DNA from: an uncultured Gammaproteobacteria bacterium
GTDB lineage: Bacteria; Pseudomonadota; Gammaproteobacteria; Arenicellales; UBA868
Reading direction: 5' to 3'
NCBI GenBank assembly: GCA_913051905.1
Contig: CAJXBY010000155.1
Span: 1-6,160 of the forward strand
Length of the DNA stretch: 6,160 nucleotides
Made by a program: the position numbers and the translations under genes. Below the pieces are notes generated by a model. The model did not search any database and was not told the DNA's origin. It saw nothing but the letters and a program-made list of their open reading frames with translations. Below are positions 1-6,160 of this stretch, one piece after another; within the stretch, counting starts at the first letter, position 1, and the number at the start of each line of letters is the position of its first letter.

Positions 1-1475
1 TCAACGGTCTCGGCAACCCGGCTGGATTTGTGCAGGCCGATCGGTACGATGCAGACGTCGAAGGGGGCAATGGGATCAGGCCACACAATCCCCTGTTCAT
101 CGTGGTTTTGTTCGATGGCCGCTGCAACAATGCGGGTGACGCCGATCCCATAGCAGCCCATATGAATAGCCTGAGCCTGGCCTTCACGGTCCAGATAGCT
201 GGCACCCAACGCTTCGCTGTACTTGGTTCCCAGCTGGAACACGTGACCCACTTCGATACCGCGCCGTACCTGGATTGTGCGTGTAGGGTCGGTCGGACAG
301 GGATCACCATCTACGGCCTGGCGCAGGTCAGTGCCCTGTGGGTCTGGCAGATCTCGCCCCCAGTTAACGTTGGTTAGATGTCGTCCGTCCTGATTGGCGC
401 CACACACAAAATCTCCCAGCAACAGCGCACTGTAATCCGCGATTACGGTGATCTTCATCCCTACGGGCCCGACAGACCCGGGATCGGCTCCGGTCGCCTG
501 CCGGATTTCTTTCGCACTGGCGAGTCGAATGGGCTTGGCTACTTCGGGAAGTGCTTCTGCCTTGACACTGTTGAGTTCATGATCTCCCCGGAGAACGAGT
601 GCGACCAGGTCTTCGTTGTGCCCCTTGACGATCAGGGTCTTGATGGTCCTCTGGGGCGAAAGCGACAGAAACCGGCAGAGATCTTCAATGGTGTGCTGGT
701 CCGGTGTTTCGATCTCGAGCATTGCTGGACCGGGCTCCGGCCGGGCCTCGCTCGGTTTGGGGAGACTGACCTTTTCGATGTTCGCGGAATAACCGGCTTC
801 AGGACAGAGCGCGATGGCGTCTTCGCCTGTGTCTGCTAGCACATGAAATTCGTGGGAGAAGCTGCCACCGATGGTGCCGCTGTCCGCTTCTACAGTTCTG
901 GCTTCCAGCCCGAGTCTCTGGAAAATTCGCTCGTAGGCTTGGTACATCACCTGGTAGCTGTTACCCATGCCGGCTTCGTCGATATCGAAGCTGTAGGCAT
1001 CCTTCATAATGAATTCCCGCGCACGCATCACGCCGAACCGGGGACGAATCTCATCGCGGAACTTGGTCTGAATCTGATAAAGATTGATCGGCAGCTGGCG
1101 GTAACTCCGTATCTCAGAGCGTGCCAGAGTGGTGATGACTTCCTCATGAGTCGGCCCGAAGCAGAATTCTCGTTGATGGCGGTCGGTCAAGCGCAGTAAT
1201 TCTGGCCCGTAGTCATCCCAGCGGCCCGATTCACGCCACAATTCTGCCGGCTGTACTGCTGGCAGAAGAACCTCCTGGGCACCACTGCAGTTCATTTCCT
1301 CACGGACAACCGTTTCGACCTTACGTAGAACTCTGTGGCCGAGTGGCAACCAGTTGTAAACGCCTGCAGCGACCTGTCGGATCAGACCGGCGCGCAGCAT
1401 CAACTGGTGGCTGATGATTTCAGCATCGGCCGGGGTTTCCCGGAGAGTGGCAATGAGAAACTGGGACGTCCGCAT
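1..1475 (-). CDS. proS: Prolyl-tRNA synthetase, bacterial type with editing insertion (3' end off window)
   Basis: Cytoplasmic class II aminoacyl-tRNA synthetase (EC 6.1.1.15) that activates proline with ATP and charges tRNA(Pro). The window holds 491 residues of a protein usually about 570 long, so roughly 80 C-terminal residues lie beyond the left edge. The N-terminus [19 protein letters not shown] is almost identical to E. coli ProS. Class II motif 1 lies near residues 52-75 (invariant-type Pro72). The GPTHEE loop carries Thr109 and Glu111. Motif 2 is FRDE at 139-142, and motif 3 is GCYGIGVTR at 440-448. Between motifs 2 and 3, about 224-405 form the INS editing domain that in bacterial ProS clears mischarged Ala-tRNA(Pro). 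Lys279 (in TIKTLIVKG), Asp347 and His366 line up with E. coli K279, D350 and H369, so editing looks intact. The anticodon-binding domain begins near 472. The ATG at 1475 is the only candidate start: an in-frame TGA lies at 1505-1503 with no ATG, GTG or TTG between. No frameshift or internal stop was found. Only the C-terminus is unverified. Confidence 0.97.
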   Translation of the reverse strand, partial: MRTSQFLIATLRETPADAEIISHQLMLRAGLIRQVAAGVYNWLPLGHRVLRKVETVVREEMNCSGAQEVLLPAVQPAELWRESGRWDDYGPELLRLTDRHQREFCFGPTHEEVITTLARSEIRSYRQLPINLYQIQTKFRDEIRPRFGVMRAREFIMKDAYSFDIDEAGMGNSYQVMYQAYERIFQRLGLEARTVEADSGTIGGSFSHEFHVLADTGEDAIALCPEAGYSANIEKVSLPKPSEARPEPGPAMLEIETPDQHTIEDLCRFLSLSPQRTIKTLIVKGHNEDLVALVLRGDHELNSVKAEALPEVAKPIRLASAKEIRQATGADPGSVGPVGMKITVIADYSALLLGDFVCGANQDGRHLTNVNWGRDLPDPQGTDLRQAVDGDPCPTDPTRTIQVRRGIEVGHVFQLGTKYSEALGASYLDREGQAQAIHMGCYGIGVTRIVAAAIEQNHDEQGIVWPDPIAPFDVCIVPIGLHKSSRVAETV

Positions 1476-1487
1476 CAGGCCTGTCTC
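1476..1487 (-). promoter_or_regulatory. Weak ribosome binding site of proS
   Basis: Read on the minus strand, the bases before the ATG are GAGACAGGCCTG. There is no full AGGAGG. The best anti-Shine-Dalgarno matches are GAG ending 9 bases before the start and AGG ending 4 bases before it, which is close. The start itself is secure because of protein homology and the upstream in-frame stop. The AGG sits inside the 8-base palindrome CAGGCCTG (1476-1483) that abuts the start codon. Which of the two short matches is used cannot be decided from the sequence. Confidence 0.35.
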
Positions 1488-1533
1488 GCAAACGGGCTTA
1501 AGTCAGCCTGCTAGTCTATTCGCTTTACGGTGA

Positions 1534-1557
1534 TCCCTCCAGGTGAAGCACGAGGGA
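1534..1557 (-). repeat. Imperfect hairpin downstream of gdhB stop
   Basis: On the minus strand TCCCTC (1557-1552) pairs perfectly with GAGGGA (1539-1534). Inside it GTG pairs with CAC around a three-base CTT loop, leaving a three-base CTG bulge on one side. The hairpin starts 8 bases after the TAA stop. It is followed by TCACCGTAAAG rather than a run of T, so it does not qualify as an intrinsic terminator. It could stabilise the 3' end of the gdhB message or be chance. Confidence 0.3.
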
Positions 1558-1565
1558 GGCTGGCC

Positions 1566-4500
1566 TTACGTGCCAGAATCACCCTGCAGTGCTTTGGCTT
1601 CGCTGACGGCAACCGAGAGCATGGCGAAATCGGGCTTTCCAGTCAGTCGAAGGTCCGAGATGATCTGACTTAAACGATCGCAGGCAGACTGGTGTCCGGT
1701 GACCCACTGCCTTACGGCGGATTTGCCCTTAGCATTTGAACTGTTCAGTACACTTCCCGCCAGTACCCGTTGGCTGCGGCTGAGATCAGCCCGCAGGGCA
1801 AACTTGGACATCGAGTGCCAGTGGCTTTCCACCGCCAGTTCACTGATTCGATCCCGCAGCCAGTGCAGCCCGAGCCGGTCACCGAGATCGTAGTAGACGG
1901 TTGCAGCGTCCTCCACATCGTGGCGGCCGATGCGGGCCATTTCAACAATATCCAGTGCCGCCGACATGGCTGGGAGTCCGGCTGCCCGGTTTGACAGTTC
2001 TGGCGGGACCTTGCCGGACTGGAAACGGCGGGCCCTCCGTTTCCGTGTCAGGCGGTTTGACGCCGCGAGCACCCTGGGAAAGCTGGCCCAGAGTTGTGCG
2101 ACGTCATCGCGAAAAAAAGCCGCTGTTTCGGCAATATCAATCGTTTGGGGACGATTTCGCAACAGCCACGTCGTGCTCCGCTCAATGAGCCTCCCGGCGT
2201 CGTGCAGGATCGCCTGCTGTACTGTGGTATCCACTCTGTTATCCAGGTCTTCGACAGCTTGCCAAATATCACCGATACCGAATATTTCACAGGTCGCTGA
2301 ATAGGCGCGGGCAGTATCTGGCGGCAGCCGCCCCGTGAGCTCGTTCATTCTCAGCGTGAATCCCGGGCCGACCCGGTTCACCATACTATTGGTGACCTGG
2401 GTCGCGATAATTTCCCGCCGAAGCCGGTGTACGGTGACGGCCTCGGGGTACTGTTCGCTGATCAGGGTCGGAAAATAACGGGGCAGTTCACCGGACAGAA
2501 AAGGGTCTTCGGGCACGTCCGATTCGAGCAACATTTCGTAGGTTGATAATTTGCTGTAGGAGAGCAGTACGGCAAGTTCTGGTCGGCACAGGCCTTCACC
2601 AGCCGCGATGCGTTCGGCAAACCCTTCTTCATCCGGAAGAAATTCCAGGCGGGGATCGAGGCCACCTGTTCTTTCCAACTGGCGGGTTGCACGGGCGTGC
2701 TGATGAACCAGTTCCGTGGCCCGGTCTACGGCAAGGCTCAGGGCCTGGGTCTGATCGTAATTGTCGCGTAGTACGAGTTCAGCGACTTCTTCCGTCATTT
2801 CGGAAAGCAGGGAATTTCTCTGCTTGAGAGTCAGTTCCTGAGTTTTCACGAGCTGATTGAGGGCAACCTTGATGTTGACCTCATGGTCCGACGTATCTAC
2901 TCCGGCAGAGTTGTCAATCGCGTCGGTGTGGCACAGGCCCCCGGCTCGGGAGAATTCAATTCTCCCGAGCTGTGTTGCACCGAGGTTGCCGCCTTCACCT
3001 AGCACTTTACAGCGCAGTTCCCGCCCGTCTACCCGGACCGTGTCATTGGCCCTGTCGCGGACTTCTTCATGGCTTTCGGTGGAGGCCTTGATGTAGGTTC
3101 CGATGCCACCGTTCCAGAGCAGGTCCACTGGAGCTTTCAATATCGCGTTGATCAGTTCGTTTGGACCCAGACGTTCTGAGTTGATCCCCAGTGTCGATCG
3201 GACTTCGCTGGAAATCTCGATCGACTTGCTCGTCCGTGGCCAGATGCCCCCGCCCACGGAAATGACATCACGATCGTAGTCATCCCAGGTGGAACGGGGC
3301 AGCTCAAAAAGACGTTGCCGCTCCAGAAAACTTTTCTCGGGATCTGGCTCTGGGTCAAGAAATATGTGCAGGTGGTTAAATGCGGCGATCAGCCGAATCT
3401 GCCTTGACAGCAACATTCCGTTGCCGAAGACGTCCCCGGACATGTCGCCGATGCCAGCCACTGTGAAGGGTTGTGACTGTATATCAGTATTGCGTTCTCG
3501 AAACAGGCGTTTGACTGATTCCCAGGCGCCCCGGGCCGTGATCCCCATGCCTTTATGGTCGTAACCGCTTGAGCCACCGGAAGCGAACGCATCATCGAGC
3601 CAGAAACCGTATTCGGCAGCGATCCCATTTGCGATGTCCGAGAACGTCGCAGTGCCTTTGTCTGCCGCCACAACAAGATAAGGGTCATCACCATCGTGCC
3701 TGACGACACGGGATGGCGGGATCACGGTATCGCCCTGGAGGTTATCGGTGATGTCGAGCAGTCCGCGCATGAATGTCTGGTAGCACGCGACAGCCTCTGC
3801 CACCCGGGTCTCCCGGTCGCCTGCCGGCATCTGTTTGACTATGAACCCTCCTTTAGAACCAACCGGTACGATGACGGCGTTCTTGACCATCTGTGCCTTT
3901 ACCAGACCCAGCACTTCGGTCCGAAAGTCCTCGGGCCGGTCCGACCAGCGTATGCCTCCCCTGGCGACTTTGCCGCCGCGAAGATGAATGGCCTCCACCC
4001 GCGGGGAGCAGACAAAAATTTCAAACATCGGCCTGGGTTCTGGCATTCGCAGAATTGCGTTTGAATCGAATTTCAGTGACAGGTACGAGGCCGGGGTGGC
4101 TTTTTCTCCCAGCTGGTAATAGTTGGTTCGCAAGGTGGAATTCACCGCATTGATGAACCCTTGGAGGATTCTGTCTTCATCAAGATTCAGTACCCGTTCC
4201 AGTCCCGCGTTGATCTTTGCCATGACATCGTCCATAACCACCGTCCGGTCGCCCTCAAGATCGGGATCGAATCGGGCGTGGAACAGCCGAACGATCCGGT
4301 TGGTCATGTTCGGGTTGCTGCTCAGCGTATCGATCACGTAGTCCTGGCTGTAGCGAAAGCGGATCTGACGAAGAAAGCGAAAGTAGCAGCGCAGCAACGC
4401 GGTTTCCCGCCAGTTCAGGCCGGCGCCCAGAACGAGCCAGTTAAAACCATCGTTTTCCGTGTGGCCAGTCCATGTCATGAGCAAAGACTGTTCAAATTCA

Positions 4501-6160
4501 TGTTTCCTGGTTTCGAGGTCGCCCGGCAGGTCGCTGCGGGCCAGCAGATCGAAAACATGAATCCAGAACCGAGACTGTTCATGTCGTTGAACCCGGTAGG
4601 GCCGTTCCGAGTTGATCTTGAACCCCATGTTCTCTATGACCGGCAGAATATCGGACAGTGGAATTGGCTGTGCTCTGGAATACAGTCGGAGCTCCGCGCT
4701 GGACTGCTCTGAACCGGCAGGTCGGGTCAGGAGAATCCCGAGTTCGCCCGATTGCTCCGCCTGATTCAACCGCCTGAGGTCATGGGCGCCCTGGCGTGGT
4801 GACCAGTCCTGCTGGTAAGACACAGGAAAGCCCGGCTGGCAGCTACTGAACAAGCGGTTACCCGATTCTTCACCGACTTGATTAACGAGTTCCCTGTGCA
4901 GGTCATCGGACCATGAACGAGCCAGGGTAGCGATCTGCTGTTCCAGAAGGTCGTGATCCTGTAATGGTGGGTTGTCAGGGTCTACGCGGATGATGTAGTG
5001 GATCCGTGCGAGGACAGAGTCCGAGAAATAAACATCGAATTCGACCGCCTGTCCGCGATAAGCCTCCAGCAGCAGTTCCCCGACTTGGGCTCTCAGGTCA
5101 CTGTTGAACCGGTCTCTGGGAACAAAGACCAGACTCGAATAAAACCGGCCATATCGGTCGCGGCGGGAAAACAACCGGACCCGCTGGCGCTCCTGAAGAT
5201 CCAGAATTCCCATGCTGGTGACAAACAACTCATCATCTGAAATCTGGAAGAGATCTTTGCGAGGATAATTCTCTATGATGTTCTCGAGTGTCTTGCTGCC
5301 GTGTCCATCGCGTGGTAATGCGCTCCGCTCGAGAACCCCTTGCAGCTTCGAACGCAGAACCGGTACCTCTCTCACCGAGCTGTTGTAGGCCGCCGCTGAG
5401 AAAAGCCCGATCACACAGGTTTCAACAATGAGCTGCCCCTGCGAGTCAAACCGGCGCAACACGATCATATCCATGTATGCCGGACGATGTACGGTGGACT
5501 TTTTGTTGGTTTCGGTGATCAAGAGGAGTTCTGTATCGGTGAGATAGTCCGCCTGGTTGATGGGAAGCAAGGACGATGGGTCGGCGTGCCGTGATTCGGT
5601 GCTGGAACGAAGAATTCCAAGCTCGGTCCCCGGCACGGGAACCCGTTGTCGGTCTATTGCAGCAGTGTCTGTTTTGAGGTCTATGCAACCCAAAAAGGTA
5701 AAATGGTCGGCTGCTATCCAGTGGCAAAGTGCAGAAATTTCTTCAGTTACCGCACTGCCGCTCGCCGATTCCAGTGCCTCGGCCGTCTCAAGCAATCGGT
5801 CTCGCATATTCTTCCAGTCGTTACCGACTCGCTCGACGTCATGGATGACTTCAAAAATTTCGGTGCGCAACTGTTGCAAGACGGCATCGTCGGTTTGCCG
5901 GTCGATCCGGAACTGCATGAAGGATTCCGCAATGCTTCGATCGTCCGACTCGCCGTTGCGCAGCACTTTCTGTAACCCGCCATCGCTGTCTCGAACCGTG
6001 CGAATTACAGGATGAATGGTGAGATGAATGGTCAGGTTGTGGCCATTCAGCACCATCGCTATTGAATCGACCAGGAACGCTCGGTCATTCGTGATGATTT
6101 CGACGACGGTATGGGTCGACTCCCAGCCATGTGATTCATGTGTGGGGTTGTATACCTTGA
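1566..6160 (-). CDS. gdhB: NAD-dependent glutamate dehydrogenase, large ~180-kDa class (5' end off window)
   Basis: Oxidatively deaminates L-glutamate to 2-oxoglutarate and ammonium with NAD+ (EC 1.4.1.2), a cytosolic catabolic step feeding amino-acid carbon into the TCA cycle. The frame stays open to the right edge: 34 codons before the ATG at 6056 encode family sequence (HTVVEIITNDRAFLVDS), so that ATG is internal. Visible length is 1530 residues against about 1600-1650 for the class, so only a short N-terminus is missing. Numbering from the first visible codon: an ACT-like regulatory region at about 1-130 (HLTIHPV, then DHFTFLG near 151), a second near 330-390 (YGRFYSSLVFVPRDR) and a third near 505-540, then helical segments. 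The catalytic core spans about 690-1110: GGIRWSDRPEDFR; KAQMVKNAVIVPVGSKGGF with Lys754, Lys759 and Lys769 as likely substrate-binding or catalytic lysines; GYDHKGMGITARG; the NAD-binding loop GIGDMSGDVFGNGM (902-915); TDAIDNSAGVD and SDHEVN (1078-1095). A long helical C-terminal domain ends at TAA (1568-1566). No disruption is seen. Members of this class are often allosterically controlled through the N-terminal domains; the effector here is unknown. The symbol follows Pseudomonas usage. Confidence 0.97.
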   Translation of the reverse strand, partial: KVYNPTHESHGWESTHTVVEIITNDRAFLVDSIAMVLNGHNLTIHLTIHPVIRTVRDSDGGLQKVLRNGESDDRSIAESFMQFRIDRQTDDAVLQQLRTEIFEVIHDVERVGNDWKNMRDRLLETAEALESASGSAVTEEISALCHWIAADHFTFLGCIDLKTDTAAIDRQRVPVPGTELGILRSSTESRHADPSSLLPINQADYLTDTELLLITETNKKSTVHRPAYMDMIVLRRFDSQGQLIVETCVIGLFSAAAYNSSVREVPVLRSKLQGVLERSALPRDGHGSKTLENIIENYPRKDLFQISDDELFVTSMGILDLQERQRVRLFSRRDRYGRFYSSLVFVPRDRFNSDLRAQVGELLLEAYRGQAVEFDVYFSDSVLARIHYIIRVDPDNPPLQDHDLLEQQIATLARSWSDDLHRELVNQVGEESGNRLFSSCQPGFPVSYQQDWSPRQGAHDLRRLNQAEQSGELGILLTRPAGSEQSSAELRLYSRAQPIPLSDILPVIENMGFKINSERPYRVQRHEQSRFWIHVFDLLARSDLPGDLETRKHEFEQSLLMTWTGHTENDGFNWLVLGAGLNWRETALLRCYFRFLRQIRFRYSQDYVIDTLSSNPNMTNRIVRLFHARFDPDLEGDRTVVMDDVMAKINAGLERVLNLDEDRILQGFINAVNSTLRTNYYQLGEKATPASYLSLKFDSNAILRMPEPRPMFEIFVCSPRVEAIHLRGGKVARGGIRWSDRPEDFRTEVLGLVKAQMVKNAVIVPVGSKGGFIVKQMPAGDRETRVAEAVACYQTFMRGLLDITDNLQGDTVIPPSRVVRHDGDDPYLVVAADKGTATFSDIANGIAAEYGFWLDDAFASGGSSGYDHKGMGITARGAWESVKRLFRERNTDIQSQPFTVAGIGDMSGDVFGNGMLLSRQIRLIAAFNHLHIFLDPEPDPEKSFLERQRLFELPRSTWDDYDRDVISVGGGIWPRTSKSIEISSEVRSTLGINSERLGPNELINAILKAPVDLLWNGGIGTYIKASTESHEEVRDRANDTVRVDGRELRCKVLGEGGNLGATQLGRIEFSRAGGLCHTDAIDNSAGVDTSDHEVNIKVALNQLVKTQELTLKQRNSLLSEMTEEVAELVLRDNYDQTQALSLAVDRATELVHQHARATRQLERTGGLDPRLEFLPDEEGFAERIAAGEGLCRPELAVLLSYSKLSTYEMLLESDVPEDPFLSGELPRYFPTLISEQYPEAVTVHRLRREIIATQVTNSMVNRVGPGFTLRMNELTGRLPPDTARAYSATCEIFGIGDIWQAVEDLDNRVDTTVQQAILHDAGRLIERSTTWLLRNRPQTIDIAETAAFFRDDVAQLWASFPRVLAASNRLTRKRRARRFQSGKVPPELSNRAAGLPAMSAALDIVEMARIGRHDVEDAATVYYDLGDRLGLHWLRDRISELAVESHWHSMSKFALRADLSRSQRVLAGSVLNSSNAKGKSAVRQWVTGHQSACDRLSQIISDLRLTGKPDFAMLSVAVSEAKALQGDSGT

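Larger units (their letters stand above)
1476..1565 (-). other. 90-base gdhB-proS spacer, no clear terminator or promoter
   Basis: This is the only non-coding stretch in the window, between the TAA of the glutamate dehydrogenase gene and the ATG of proS. On the transcribed strand I see one imperfect hairpin just after the stop (1557-1534), no T-run, and no pair of good -35 and -10 boxes at proper spacing. The best -35-like word is TTCACC, without a convincing -10 partner 16-18 bases on. The simplest reading is that proS can be reached by read-through from upstream. A weak or factor-dependent proS promoter here or inside the end of gdhB remains possible. Confidence 0.6.

Noticed and set aside
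621..640. A possible frameshift in the proS editing domain near [10 protein letters not shown].
   Set aside because: Recounting the run of four C on the plus strand (621-624) restores one continuous frame: the codons read [10 protein letters not shown] and continue to the window edge.
30..1199. Three plus-strand open frames (30-377, 378-839, 843-1199) lying end to end, which could look like a small operon.
   Set aside because: They are antisense to the intact proS frame, whose translation matches the ProS family at every segment. Their products show no recognisable domain.
1534..1557. Rho-independent terminator after gdhB.
   Set aside because: The stem is only 6 bases plus an inner 3, and no T-run follows on the transcribed strand.
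1500..1565. A sigma70-type promoter for proS in the spacer (TTCACC and TAGACT words).
   Set aside because: The two words are 23 bases apart, too far for a sigma70 pair, and no good -10 box lies 16-18 bases from TTCACC.
4161..4712. A 183-codon plus-strand open frame antisense to gdhB, the longest of many antisense frames there.
   Set aside because: The minus strand here encodes conserved glutamate dehydrogenase sequence. The antisense product resembles no family I know, and open antisense frames are common opposite GC-rich genes.
1566..6056. The ATG at 6056 as the true start of the glutamate dehydrogenase.
   Set aside because: The same frame is open for 34 more codons to the window edge, and those codons encode a family-like ACT segment. 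The start lies outside the window.
1..6160. A novel system, mobile element, CRISPR array, tRNA or regulatory RNA hidden in the window.
   Set aside because: Apart from the 90-base spacer, all bases belong to two well-recognised core genes. I saw no terminal inverted repeats, no regularly spaced repeats and no tRNA-like fold.

Overview
The window carries two genes, both on the minus strand and both cut by a window edge. In transcription order (right to left) they are the large NAD-dependent glutamate dehydrogenase of the roughly 180-kDa class (gdhB-type, 6160 to 1566; N-terminus off the right edge) and prolyl-tRNA synthetase (proS, 1475 to 1; last part of the anticodon-binding domain off the left edge). 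A 90-base spacer separates them. Nearly every base is coding, and no stretch over 300 bases lacks a gene.

The likely source is a proteobacterium, most probably a gammaproteobacterium. The ProS follows the E. coli enzyme closely from its first residues, and key residues fall at the same or nearly the same numbers. It has the bacterial architecture with an inserted editing domain. The giant glutamate dehydrogenase resembles the Pseudomonas type. Base composition looks moderately GC-rich with no visible change between the genes. This placement is inferred from recalled family sequences, not from a search.

Both genes are housekeeping or central-metabolic. GdhB turns glutamate into 2-oxoglutarate and ammonium, feeding amino-acid carbon into the TCA cycle. 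ProS charges tRNA(Pro) for translation. The same strand, the short spacer and the lack of a convincing terminator or promoter between them allow read-through from gdhB into proS, but do not prove it. I translated all of the visible proS codon by codon and found no frameshift or internal stop. The gdhB frame is open throughout and matches its family from end to end.

I found no mobile element, CRISPR array, RNA gene, phage gene, defence system or unknown gene. This is ordinary core genome. The findings below are small and low in interest.
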